Assembly: GCA_030840295.1 (NCBI GenBank)
Contig: JAVEET010000039.1
Coordinates: 1 to 46,369, forward strand
DNA length: 46,369 nucleotides
Source of the DNA: Pseudonocardiales bacterium
GTDB lineage: Bacteria > Actinomycetota > Actinomycetes > Mycobacteriales > Jatrophihabitantaceae
Direction: 5' to 3'
Positions 32,791-41,431 of this stretch are shown here, in pieces. The notes below the pieces were generated by a model, which had not been told where the DNA came from, ran no database searches, and was given only the letters and a program-made list of their open reading frames with translations. Within the stretch, counting starts at the first letter, position 1. Each line of letters starts with the position of its first letter. Made by a program: the position numbers and the translations under genes.

Positions 32791-33012
32791 CCGGACAGCG
32801 ATCGTTTACGTCAGGTGCTGGCCAACCTGACCGACCAACGCCATCGTGCAAACCCCACCAGGCAATCCTGTCGACGTGACGCTGAGGACAACCCCGACCA
32901 CGGCGCGACTCGAGGTGCACGACCGACGTGCCGAGGTCCGGGTATGGCAGCCGACGATGTCGCGCGGATCTTTGAACGCTGCTACCGCACCGACAGCAGT
33001 CGATCTCGCTGA
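32791..33012 (+). pseudogene. relic of a sensor histidine kinase ATPase domain, frameshifted and truncated
   Basis: It begins at the first codon after the second adaptor's stop. Frame 1 gives DSDRLRQVLANLTD, a typical histidine kinase N-box approach. After one extra C near 32835, frame 2 continues NAIVQTPPGNPVDVTLRTT and then ARLEVHDR. After a second shift near 32925-32940, frame 1 returns with GPGMAADDVARIFERCYRTD, the G1 and F-box region, and ends at a TGA after SSRSR. The G2 box, the dimerisation domain and the sensor part are missing. The order of motifs matches an HATPase domain, so this is a broken gene, probably the lost partner of the response regulator now fused at 25886. It does not look translatable as a kinase. 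Confidence 0.8.
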
Positions 33013-33068
33013 GCGAGGACGACCTTGACAGGATTCAACCGTCCGGACGACCGAATCTTGCCACTGCG

Positions 33069-33998
33069 CTACCTAAGTAAAGAGCCAGCGGCCGACAACC
33101 GGTCGATCTCGGCCGGTGTCAGCGTCAGCGTGGCGGCAGGCAGGATCTGCTCGAGTTGCTCGATGGTGCGAGCGCTGGCAATCGGGGCGACGACCCGCGG
33201 GCGGGCGAGCAGCCAGGCGAGCGCGGCGGCGGCCACCGTGGTGTTGTGGGCCGCAGCGATCTCATCAAGTGCCTCGAGCACCGCCGCGCCACCCTGGTCG
33301 AGATACGCCCGCGCGCCCTCGGCACGCTGGGACTCGACGACCTCGCTGCCCGCCCGGTACTTGCCGGTCAAGAAGCCCTTGGCCAGCGCATAGTAGGGCA
33401 GCACGGCGAGATCCCAGGCCTCGGCGACGGGCAGCAGCGTGCGCTCGAAGTCCCTCTCGACGAGGTTGTAGTGCGGCTGCAGGACAGTGAACTCGGCGAG
33501 CCCGTGATTACGCTGGAAATCGAGGGCGGCCGTGAGCCGCTCCGGCGTGTAGTTGGAGGCGCCGAGGTGGCGCACGGTGCCCGCTTGGACGAGCGCGTCG
33601 AAGGCGAGCAGCGATTCCTCAAGCGGCGTCTCTTCATCGTCGAAGTGCGCGTAATAGAGGTCGATGCGGTCGGTCTGCAGTCGCTCGAGGGAGTCCAGCG
33701 CCTCGCGCTTGATTGTTTCCGCGCGCAGATTGCGGACCGGTCCGCGGCCGCCGCCGACCTTCGTGGCCACGACGATCTGCTCGCGGTTGCCCCGGTCGGC
33801 TATCCAGCGCCCGATGACCGTCTCGGAGCGGCCGTGCTCGAGCAGGTAGGAGTTCGCGGTGTCGATGAAGTTGCCGCCCGCGCCGGCGTACGCGTCAAGC
33901 ACGGCGCGGGACTGAGGCTCGTCGGCGGTCCAGCCGAACACGTTGCCACCGAGGCAGATGGGAAAGACGTCGAGGTCAGTACGTCCGAGAGGGGCCAT
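33069..33998 (-). CDS. aldo/keto reductase
   Basis: A 309-residue NADPH-dependent aldo/keto reductase with a TIM-barrel fold. The catalytic tetrad is visible: Asp and Tyr in FIDTANSYLLEHGRSE, Lys in IVVATKVGGG and His in LYYAHFDDE. The C-terminal NADPH-binding segment is VVAPIASARTIEQLEQIL. It looks like the AKR11/YajO-type general oxidoreductases that reduce small aldehydes and ketones; the true substrate is unknown. The start is the ATG at 33998, which opens MAPLGRTDLDVFPICLGGN, the usual first strand. It is convergent with the adaptor operon and stands alone. Confidence 0.92.
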   Translation of the reverse strand: MAPLGRTDLDVFPICLGGNVFGWTADEPQSRAVLDAYAGAGGNFIDTANSYLLEHGRSETVIGRWIADRGNREQIVVATKVGGGRGPVRNLRAETIKREALDSLERLQTDRIDLYYAHFDDEETPLEESLLAFDALVQAGTVRHLGASNYTPERLTAALDFQRNHGLAEFTVLQPHYNLVERDFERTLLPVAEAWDLAVLPYYALAKGFLTGKYRAGSEVVESQRAEGARAYLDQGGAAVLEALDEIAAAHNTTVAAAALAWLLARPRVVAPIASARTIEQLEQILPAATLTLTPAEIDRLSAAGSLLR

Positions 33999-34103
33999 GT
34001 CAGCTCACGCTAGCCATTGTCGGCTGCCACCGCGTCCCGGCTAACGGGCGGTCGGGGTGCCAGGTAGCTGGAAGATAGTCGGGCTCTCACCGTGCCGCGC
34101 TCG

Positions 34104-35519
34104 TTAACGGGCCGGCACCGTGGGCTCGTTTCTCAGCAAGAAGGTGAGCCCCTCAGCTGCACTCGGATGCGCGTAGATCGCACCCCGCAGTGCCGTGTAC
34201 GGGACGCGGCCGATCATCGCGGTCTGCACGGCGGCCATCAGTTCGCTGGCCTCCGCTCCGAACACAGTGAACCCGAGAATCTCATCGCTGTCCGCGGCGA
34301 TCAGCATTTTCATGAACCCGCGAGGCTCGGACAGTGTCCTGGTCCGTAGCACCGCAGCCATCGGCATGGTGAGCACGCGGTAGGCGATGCCCCGGCGCCT
34401 GGCCTCGGACTCGTTGTAGCCGACCCGTGCCAGCTCGGGATCGGTGTACATGCAGTACGGCACGAGGCGGTCCGTGGTTGTGCTGGTGCCTCCGGTCAGG
34501 TTGTCATGAACGACGCGGAAATCGTCGAAGGCGACGTGGGTGAATTGGGGGCTGCCGGCACACTCGCCCATTGCCCACACCTCGGCCGCCGTGGTGGCAA
34601 GGCGCTCGTCAACCGCAATGTAACCCGTCTCGGTGAGCTCCACGCCGGCCTGCTCCAGCCCGATCCCGCTGGTGTTCGGTGTGCGACCGACGCCGACTAG
34701 CAAGTCCGTCCCTTCGACAACCGATTCGCCCTGTGGTCCGTCCGTGACGATGTGCACTTCGCTGCCGGACTCTCCTTCGACGCTGCGGACCCGTGTTCGG
34801 AGGTGAACGATGATCCCCTCGTCGCGGAAGAGTTCGAGTAACGCTTCCCCGACGTCGGGGTCTTCGCGGCCGGCCAGTTGCGGTCCCTGCTCGATGACGG
34901 TTACCCGCGCGCCGAAGCGACGCATGGCCTGCGCCAATTCCAGCCCGACGTGGCCGCCGCCGAGGACGATCAAGTGCTCTGGCAAGCGGTCGAGGTCCAA
35001 CAGCTCGACGTGGGACATCGGCCGAGCGGCAACGAGGCCGGGCACGTCCGGCACGGTCGCGTGCGTGCCCAGATTCAGGAAAACCCTGTCGCCGCGGATT
35101 CTGCGCCGACCTCCGTCAGCCAACTGGACATCGACCGTTCTATCGCCGACGAAGTGTGCCTCCCCCATGATCAGTTCAGCGCCGCTGGCCCGGTATCGGT
35201 CGAGGTGAAGCTGCCGCAGGCTCTCGACCATCGCTCGCTTCCGGGCCTGTACGCCGTTCATGCTGGTCACAGCCGACTCGAGTTCGACCCCGAATTCGGC
35301 CGCCCGCATCGTGAAGGACCGGACCTTCGCGGAGTGGATGATGTTCTTGCTCGGCAGGCAGGCGATATTCGGACATGACCCGCCGATCAGTTTGCGCTCA
35401 ATCACAGCTGTGCGACGACCCGAACCTGCCATCGTCCAGGCGAGGTATTTGCCTGCCTCACCGCTGCCGATGATGAGAATCTCGTAGTTGTCGGTGGCGG
35501 AGGTATCGGTAGTGGACAT
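34104..35519 (-). CDS. FAD-dependent pyridine nucleotide-disulfide oxidoreductase (mercuric reductase/lipoamide dehydrogenase-like)
   Basis: A 471-residue class I disulfide oxidoreductase. The FAD motif is ILIIGSGEAGKYLAW, the redox-active disulfide CxxxxC lies in GGSCPNIACLPSKN, the NAD(P) motif is IVLGGGHVGLELAQAM, and the second FAD motif is VWAMGECAGSPQF. The C-terminal dimer interface carries the catalytic HPxxxE (IYAHPSAAEGL). There is no heavy-metal-binding N-terminal domain. It could be a lipoamide dehydrogenase-like or a general disulfide reductase; it is too far from the E1/E2 genes (over 20 kb) to be assigned as their E3. The ATG at 35519 has AGGAG about 8 bases upstream. Confidence 0.9.
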   Translation of the reverse strand: MSTTDTSATDNYEILIIGSGEAGKYLAWTMAGSGRRTAVIERKLIGGSCPNIACLPSKNIIHSAKVRSFTMRAAEFGVELESAVTSMNGVQARKRAMVESLRQLHLDRYRASGAELIMGEAHFVGDRTVDVQLADGGRRRIRGDRVFLNLGTHATVPDVPGLVAARPMSHVELLDLDRLPEHLIVLGGGHVGLELAQAMRRFGARVTVIEQGPQLAGREDPDVGEALLELFRDEGIIVHLRTRVRSVEGESGSEVHIVTDGPQGESVVEGTDLLVGVGRTPNTSGIGLEQAGVELTETGYIAVDERLATTAAEVWAMGECAGSPQFTHVAFDDFRVVHDNLTGGTSTTTDRLVPYCMYTDPELARVGYNESEARRRGIAYRVLTMPMAAVLRTRTLSEPRGFMKMLIAADSDEILGFTVFGAEASELMAAVQTAMIGRVPYTALRGAIYAHPSAAEGLTFLLRNEPTVPAR

Positions 35520-36062
35520 CAACTCGGCTCCTGCGAAGGCGTGACGCGGCACCACTCGGGTGATCGTGATATCTCGGTGGTTGTCCACGCTAACTCGACC
35601 GGGCGACCGGATGCCGCCCTGCTAGCAGGGATAGGCGCCTACCCGCCAGCGCCTGTCACGGCGGCCGTTTCGCGACTGGTCCCTTTTCGGAACGGAGCCG
35701 CACGACGGCGCCCCGTCCAGCAGCGAGGTGCACCAGCGACACCTCGGTGCCGCGCACACGGGGCCCTCGGTACTGGTGGCCGGCGTTTCGAGTTCGGCAG
35801 CCCTGCCGTCGTCGCACCGTATGGTGGATTGAGTGACGAGCGGGGCAGCCCGGCCGGCGTGGCGGCACTTCGTGCCGTTCTCGGCGGTTGAGGGCGACTG
35901 GGAAGTCCTGATCCGGCCCGACGGTTCAGAACGCCACCAGGAATGCCCGCTCCGGAGCCATAAAGACCGAGCTTGAGAGTTTCCCGAAGGTGGGCAGTCG
36001 AAAGTCGTGCACCGTAACGCGGACACTGCCGTCGAGGGGAGAGCCGGAATCGGGCTGCGACC
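35520..36062. other. intergenic stretch of about 540 bases with no convincing gene
   Basis: It lies between the oxidoreductase and the GAF histidine kinase, which diverge. The only candidate I find is a 47-codon plus-strand frame at 35833-35976 with a GTG start (VTSGAARPAWRHFVPFSAV), which I do not recognise. Other open frames here are long only because of GC bias. The region should contain both promoters, but I could not place clear -35 and -10 boxes. Confidence 0.4.
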
Positions 36063-38264
36063 GTGAGGGGATGGCGAGCGCTGTTGAGCGGTGAGGAGCT
36101 GCGCGTGCTGGCCGAAGAACAGGCCGCGTTGCGCCGGGTCGCCACGCTGGTGGCACGTGGGTTGCCGCCGGAGCAGGTGTTCGCCGCGGTCACCGAGGAA
36201 GCCGGGCGGCTGCTTGGCGTCGAGTTCGCGACCTTGGGCCGCTACGAGTCCGATGACACCATGACCGTCGTTGTCCACTGGAGCAGGACCGGCGACTTCG
36301 CCCCTCCTGTTGGCAGCAGGCTGATCCTTGGGGGCACCAACGTCAGCACGCTCGTCTTCCGGACCGGCCGTGCGGCACGGATCGAGAGCTATGCCGATGC
36401 CTCTGGGCCGCTCGGTGTCGCAGCCCACGAGGATGGGGTCGGCTCAGGTGTCGGGACACCGGTCATCGTCGCTGGGCGCCTGTGGGGGGTGATGGCCGCC
36501 TACTCACCCCTGGGCCGGTCGATGCCGGCGGACGCCGAGGCCCGCCTGGCCAACTTCACCGAGCTGGTGGCAACAGCAATCGCGAACGCGGACAGTCGCG
36601 CCGAACTCGCCCGGCTGGCCGAGGAACAGGTGGCGTTGCGCCGCGTCGCGACGCTGGTAGCCCGTGGGACGCCGCCAGAGCAGGTGTTCGCCGCGGTCAC
36701 CGAGGAGGCCGGGCGACTGCTAGGGACGGGCCTGGCCGTGATGTCCCGTTACGACAGCGATGACACGGTGACTATCTTGGCTAGCTGGGCCGCTAACGGC
36801 GAGCACCCATTGGTACGGGGTCCATGGCCACTCGAAGAGGGCGAACTGGCATCAAGGATCTTCAGGACGGGTCGACCCGTCCGGACAGACGACTACGCCG
36901 GCGTTCCCGGGCGTATCGCGGCGTTCATTCGAGAAGAGCTCGGGATTCGCTCAGCGGTCGGCAACCCGATCGTCGTGGAGGGGCGGCTGTGGGGCGCTCT
37001 GATCGTCCACTCGAAGCAGACCGACCCGCCGTTCCCCCCGGACGCTGAATCGCGTCTCGCCGGCTTCACGGAGCTGGTCGCCACGGCGCTCGCGAACGCC
37101 GAGAGCCGCGGCAAGCTGGCCCGGCTGGCCGAGGAGCAGGCGGCGTTACGGCGGGTCGCGACGTTGGTGGCGCACGGGGTGCCGCCGGAGGAGGTGTTCG
37201 CAGCGGTTGTCGAGGAGGTCGCGGGCCTGCTTCGAGTCGAGTTCGCGGCCATGAGCCGATTCGAGTCGGACGGCACGATGACCACCGTCGCGACCTCGAA
37301 TCAAATAGGCGAGCGCTTCCCCGTTGGCGGTCGGTGGCCCCTCGAGGGGAAGAACGTCAGCACGATCGTCGCGCAGAGCGGCCGTCCGGCCCGGATGGAC
37401 AGCTACGCCGATGCTTCCGGACCACTCGGTAGCGCCGTCCGCAGTTGGGGCTTCGGCTCATCGATCGGGACGCCGGTCATCGTCGAGGGGCGTCTTTGGG
37501 GCATGATGGCCAGCTACTCACCGCTGGGCAAGCCGCTGCCGCCGGCGGACACCGAGGCGCGCCTGGCCAACTTCACCGAGCTGGTGGCGACGGCGATCGC
37601 GAACGCAGAGAGCCAGGCCGAGCTGATGGCCTCGCGCGCACGGATCGTCGCCGCCGCGGATGAGACGCGGCGGCGGATCGAGCGCGATCTGCACGACGGC
37701 ATCCAGCAGCGGCTCGTTTCGCTCGGATTGGAGCTGCGCACGGCACAGTCGGGGGTGCCTTTGCAGCTCGACGAGCTCGCAGGCGCGTTGTCGCATGCTG
37801 CTGACGGGCTGGCGAGCGTGTTCGACGAACTGCGGGAGATCTCCCACGGCATTCACCCCGCGATCCTGTCCAAGGGCGGCCTGGCGCCGGCGCTCAACGC
37901 GCTGCGCCGCCGTTCGGCCGTACCGGTCGAGCTGGACCTGCACGCCGAGCGGCGGCTGCCAGAGCCAATCGAAGTCGCGGCGTACTACGTGGTGTCAGAA
38001 GCGTTGACAAACGCCGCCAAGCACTCGCAAGCATCGGTCGTGAACGTCGAACTCGACGCCCGCGACACGGTCTTGCGGTTGACGATCCGCGACGACGGGA
38101 TCGGCGGCGCTGACCCCCGCCAGGGGTCCGGACTGCTCGGGCTCAGGGACCGAATCGAAGCGCTCGGCGGCACGCTCCACGTCACCAGCCCTGCTGGCAC
38201 CGGCACCACGCTGCTCATCGAGATCCCGGTCGAAGGCGCTGTGCAGCGTGGTAGGCGGCAGTAA
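36063..38264 (+). CDS. orphan sensor histidine kinase with three tandem GAF domains
   Basis: A 733-residue cytoplasmic kinase without TM segments. Three GAF repeats start at residues 17, 186 and 356, each opening with LAEEQxALRRVATLVA and closing with FTELVATAxANA. A HisKA_3 domain follows with phosphoacceptor His544 in RRRIERDLHDGIQQRL. The HATPase has the N-box SEALTNAAKHS (about 647) and G-box DDGIGGADPRQGSGLLGLRD. It is of the NarL-partner (DevS/NreB) type. No response regulator gene is adjacent. The GTG at 36063 is the outermost start; the GTG at 36105 has GAGGAG 6 bases upstream and is the better supported start (719 residues). The GAF ligand is unknown. Confidence 0.9.
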   Translation: MRGWRALLSGEELRVLAEEQAALRRVATLVARGLPPEQVFAAVTEEAGRLLGVEFATLGRYESDDTMTVVVHWSRTGDFAPPVGSRLILGGTNVSTLVFRTGRAARIESYADASGPLGVAAHEDGVGSGVGTPVIVAGRLWGVMAAYSPLGRSMPADAEARLANFTELVATAIANADSRAELARLAEEQVALRRVATLVARGTPPEQVFAAVTEEAGRLLGTGLAVMSRYDSDDTVTILASWAANGEHPLVRGPWPLEEGELASRIFRTGRPVRTDDYAGVPGRIAAFIREELGIRSAVGNPIVVEGRLWGALIVHSKQTDPPFPPDAESRLAGFTELVATALANAESRGKLARLAEEQAALRRVATLVAHGVPPEEVFAAVVEEVAGLLRVEFAAMSRFESDGTMTTVATSNQIGERFPVGGRWPLEGKNVSTIVAQSGRPARMDSYADASGPLGSAVRSWGFGSSIGTPVIVEGRLWGMMASYSPLGKPLPPADTEARLANFTELVATAIANAESQAELMASRARIVAAADETRRRIERDLHDGIQQRLVSLGLELRTAQSGVPLQLDELAGALSHAADGLASVFDELREISHGIHPAILSKGGLAPALNALRRRSAVPVELDLHAERRLPEPIEVAAYYVVSEALTNAAKHSQASVVNVELDARDTVLRLTIRDDGIGGADPRQGSGLLGLRDRIEALGGTLHVTSPAGTGTTLLIEIPVEGAVQRGRRQ
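36111..37637 (+). repeat. triplicated GAF-coding segment, period 507-510 bp
   Basis: Repeat starts at 36111, 36618 and 37128. Nucleotide similarity is strongest at unit borders (the LAEEQ and FTELVATA segments). Repeats 1 and 3 share GTNVS/GKNVS and SYADASGPLG and are closer to each other than to repeat 2, which suggests that duplication did not occur in simple serial order. Confidence 0.85.
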
Positions 38265-38330
38265 TCAGCGGATGTTCGATAAGCTCTCGCTGTCTGTTTC
38301 GGTGCAGATAGGACTTTTGGGAGGTCATGG

Positions 38331-39377
38331 GTGGCGTCGAGAACGCAACGCCTGTCGGCGGCCCGAGTCCGACCATTTGTGGCTGTTGAAGCTCGCAGCG
38401 ACTTCCGCGGTCGCGTCCTGGTTCTCGGAGGCGGTTTCCTAGGTGCTCATGTCGTAGGGCAATTGGTACAGCGCGGTCTGCGGGTCGATGTGGTGACCCG
38501 GTCGGAGCCTCCTCCCGAGTTGAGTTCACGGTTGACTGGAGCGTCGGTGGTCCTCGGGGACGCGAATTCGATGAGTACCTTGGCTGGCACGATCGCTGAG
38601 GTGGACCACGTGGTCTACGCAGTCGGCTCGTCCTCGCCGTCTGAGTCCGACCTCGACCCGGCAAGCGATATCGAGATTGTGCTGCCGCCCGTCGTGAGGC
38701 TTCTGGAACTGCTTCGGCTGCGGCCGAGTGTCGGCCTGACGTTCCTGTCCTCGGGCGGGGCGGTCTACGGCAACACGCTGGAGAAATTGACCAGCGAACG
38801 CGATCGGCCAGAACCCATCAGTTCGTACGGAATATTGAAACTAACCGCCGAGAAGTACATCACCATGTACTCGGCACTGTACGGCGTGCCCGTGCGGATC
38901 TTGCGGATCGCCAATGCTTACGGCCCCGGACAGCCCTGGGTCAAGGGCCAGGGCGTCATCGCCCGGCTTATGCGTTGCGCGCTAACCGGCGATGCGTTTC
39001 AGGTATTCGGCGACGGGTCGAACGTACGCGACTACATCTACATCGAGGACATTGCCTCGATCACGGCGGATCTCATCGAGGGTTCTGACCTCAACCCGGT
39101 GGTAAACGTCGGTTCCGGACAAGGCCACTCGATTAACGAACTGGTCGCGCTCGTCGAGCAAGTCACTCATCGACGGATCGAGGTGCAACGGCGCGAACAG
39201 CGCTACTTCGATGTCCGATCCATTGTTCTCGATGTCAGCCTGCTCAGCTCGTGCATCCGTTACCGACCCACGTCTCTTGAAACTGGACTGCGGCAGACGT
39301 GGCAGGTGCTCCGCGCAACCGAGATCTCTGACCTCCCAACTGTGTCGCTTCCGCACAGTCCAGGTGCAGGCTGGTGA
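38331..39377 (+). CDS. NAD-dependent epimerase/dehydratase (UDP-glucose 4-epimerase-like)
   Basis: A 348-residue extended-SDR sugar-nucleotide enzyme. The cofactor motif is VLVLGGGFLGAHVVGQL, the catalytic Ser lies near FLSSGGAVYG, and Tyr and Lys are in SSYGILKLTAEKY, a complete YxxxK. RILRIANAYGPGQ and the segment NVRDYIYIEDIA are typical of GalE/WbpP-type epimerases. The GTG at 38331 has GGGAGG about 6 bases upstream; the first 25 residues before the Rossmann strand are an extra N-terminal extension. Its stop overlaps the next gene's start (GTGA), so it supplies a sugar nucleotide for the glycosyltransferase cluster. Confidence 0.9.
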   Translation: MASRTQRLSAARVRPFVAVEARSDFRGRVLVLGGGFLGAHVVGQLVQRGLRVDVVTRSEPPPELSSRLTGASVVLGDANSMSTLAGTIAEVDHVVYAVGSSSPSESDLDPASDIEIVLPPVVRLLELLRLRPSVGLTFLSSGGAVYGNTLEKLTSERDRPEPISSYGILKLTAEKYITMYSALYGVPVRILRIANAYGPGQPWVKGQGVIARLMRCALTGDAFQVFGDGSNVRDYIYIEDIASITADLIEGSDLNPVVNVGSGQGHSINELVALVEQVTHRRIEVQRREQRYFDVRSIVLDVSLLSSCIRYRPTSLETGLRQTWQVLRATEISDLPTVSLPHSPGAGW

Positions 39378-41431
39378 GGCGTTTCGTCGAAACACTTCGG
39401 ACCACGATGTCCGAAGTGCTGAGTCTGATCGGCGTCCCCGCGAGAACCTCGGTCCTCGGGCATTGGGACAGTCTCGACCCTGACGGTGCTCAGGTCGGTG
39501 GCGACATCCGGCTGTCCGGTTGGGCGCTGACCAACGGACCCACCGCGCCGACCGTCACGATCTTTCGAGACGGGCTGCGGGTTCGACGGGTTCAAGCCGT
39601 GACACAACGCGCCGATCTGGAGTCGCTGTACGGCCGGAACCTCACCGGAGGCGGCTGGGAGTGTGTTCTGCAAACAAGCCACGCAGACATCGGCAGTCAG
39701 TTGCACGCAACCGTCACGGACGGCACCGGAGCGGCGTCGCTGGGCCACCGGCTGCTCCAGGCCCCAACGCGTTTCACCCTTGCCGGCAACGATTCGGCCA
39801 TTACCGGGTCTCTGGAGGAACCGCTGAAGGATCAAGTAGCGCTCGCCGGCGGCGTCCTGACGGTTGAGGGGTGGGTGCTGTTCGGTGACCGTCCCGCCGA
39901 CGTCATCGAACTAACCCTGGGCGACCGATACCCGATCCGGATCCGACGGGCAAAGCTACGCTCGGACGTCGCCAACGGGCTTGGGGTGGCGCACCCGAGC
40001 GCGGTCGCATGTGGGTTCAGCGATCTGGTGTCGATCCCCGCCGACTGGGCCGGCCGTACGGTGAATCTGCAGATCACGGCGACGGGTCCGAGCGGGCGGA
40101 CCTGGACCACACCTCAACAATCGATTGTCATAGCACCTCGGCCCGAACCGGCCGAGGTGCTGGACCGGCTCGGGCCCCTGATTGCCCGCTCAAAAACCCG
40201 CGTGACCCAGACAACGTCCGGAAGTGGTTCCGATCGGCTACGGGTTTGTGTCTTCACGCATTCGCTCAACCTCGGAGGTGGGGAGCTCTACTTGCAGGAG
40301 TTGCTGGTGAGAATGGCTCGCAACCACGACGTCGATCTGATGGTAGTCAGCCCGATCGACGGCCCGTTGAAGCGAGATCTGCGGGCCGCGGGCATCGAGG
40401 TCCACATCACCAATCATTACGCCGTGGACGCCGCGCACTACCTTGGACGCATCAGCGAGCTCGGGATGATCGCGCTGGCTTTCGGGGCCGACGCTGTCGT
40501 GGTGAATACCCTCGGAGCGTTCGCTGCCGTGGATGGCGCTCTCGAGGCTGGACTTCCGGTGTTCTGGGCTATCCATGAGTCATTCGATTTTGAACTGTTC
40601 ACGTTCCTGAACTGGGGCGCCGGCGGCCTGCACCCGGGTGTCCGCGAACGGTGGATAGCCTGCTTGGAGCAGGCCCAAACCATCTTCGAAGCCGACGCGA
40701 CGCGGGCGATGTTCGCTGACATGGTGCCCGGACTGCAGGGGCGGTGCGTTCGGTACGGCATCGACCTTGAGGAAATTCAACTGTATCGAAAGCAGCACGA
40801 TCGCGCCGACCTGCGCCGCGCCCTCGACATCTCTCCTGGGCAGCGGGTGCTGCTGTGTATGGGTATCTTCCAGGAACGGAAGTCTCAGCTGGCGCTGGTG
40901 GTCGCCTTTGCCGAGGTCGCCGAGACGTTTCCGGACGTGTTGCTGGTCCTTGTCGGCTATCACGGATCAAATTACGCGCTCAGTGTGGAGACCACCGTGC
41001 GCGCGCTCGGGTTGTCGGATCGGATGCGGATCTTGCCAGTGGTCCGCGACACGCATGCGTGGTATCACGCCGCGGACATTCTGGTCAGTTCATCGGACAC
41101 CGAATCGCTGCCCCGGTCGATGATGGAGGCACACGCTTTCGGGCTTCCGGTACTTGCCGCCGACGTCTTCGGCATGCCGGAGATTATTCGAGACGGCGAG
41201 AACGGATGGCTGTTCAGTCCCCGAAGCGGCCTGTCGTTGGTCGCGACCTTGCGACGCATCCTCGGTCTCAGCACGGAAGCACTCGCCGCCGTCGCTGCCC
41301 AATGCGTCGAGGACTCGGTGCGGTACGACGGGTCTGGGTATGCGGCCGAATACGTGAGGCTAATCAATGATGCGCGCGCCGGACAGCCGGGGCGGCATGA
41401 GCGTAAGGATGTCCAGCATGCCGAGCTCTGA
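39374..41431 (+). CDS. GT4-family glycosyltransferase with two N-terminal beta modules
   Basis: A 685-residue protein. Residues 35-275 hold two related beta-rich modules, recognised by GDIRLSGWALTNG and GVLTVEGWVLFGD, followed by R.DV/LES-type strands; such modules occur ahead of glycosyltransferases in surface-glycan clusters. Residues about 290-670 are a GT-B glycosyltransferase: CVFTHSLNLGGGELYLQELL at the start, VLLCMGIFQERKSQLAL at the domain junction, and the donor-site motif ESLPRSMMEAHAFGLPVLAA (the EX7E pattern) with GMPEIIRDGENGWLF. It transfers a sugar from a nucleotide donor to an unknown acceptor. The GTG start overlaps the epimerase stop. Confidence 0.9.
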   Translation: MRRFVETLRTTMSEVLSLIGVPARTSVLGHWDSLDPDGAQVGGDIRLSGWALTNGPTAPTVTIFRDGLRVRRVQAVTQRADLESLYGRNLTGGGWECVLQTSHADIGSQLHATVTDGTGAASLGHRLLQAPTRFTLAGNDSAITGSLEEPLKDQVALAGGVLTVEGWVLFGDRPADVIELTLGDRYPIRIRRAKLRSDVANGLGVAHPSAVACGFSDLVSIPADWAGRTVNLQITATGPSGRTWTTPQQSIVIAPRPEPAEVLDRLGPLIARSKTRVTQTTSGSGSDRLRVCVFTHSLNLGGGELYLQELLVRMARNHDVDLMVVSPIDGPLKRDLRAAGIEVHITNHYAVDAAHYLGRISELGMIALAFGADAVVVNTLGAFAAVDGALEAGLPVFWAIHESFDFELFTFLNWGAGGLHPGVRERWIACLEQAQTIFEADATRAMFADMVPGLQGRCVRYGIDLEEIQLYRKQHDRADLRRALDISPGQRVLLCMGIFQERKSQLALVVAFAEVAETFPDVLLVLVGYHGSNYALSVETTVRALGLSDRMRILPVVRDTHAWYHAADILVSSSDTESLPRSMMEAHAFGLPVLAADVFGMPEIIRDGENGWLFSPRSGLSLVATLRRILGLSTEALAAVAAQCVEDSVRYDGSGYAAEYVRLINDARAGQPGRHERKDVQHAEL

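Noticed and set aside
34104-35519. Naming the disulfide reductase as the E3 of the catabolic complex or as mercuric reductase
   Set aside because: It is distant from E1/E2, lacks a metal-binding domain and has no mer genes near it; the motifs alone do not decide.
35541-35891. 116-codon plus-strand frame before the GAF kinase
   Set aside because: No ribosome binding site, no motif, composition typical of random GC-rich sequence.
35622-36428. 268-codon minus-strand frame
   Set aside because: It overlaps the start of the GAF kinase, whose first repeat is well supported; no recognisable domain.
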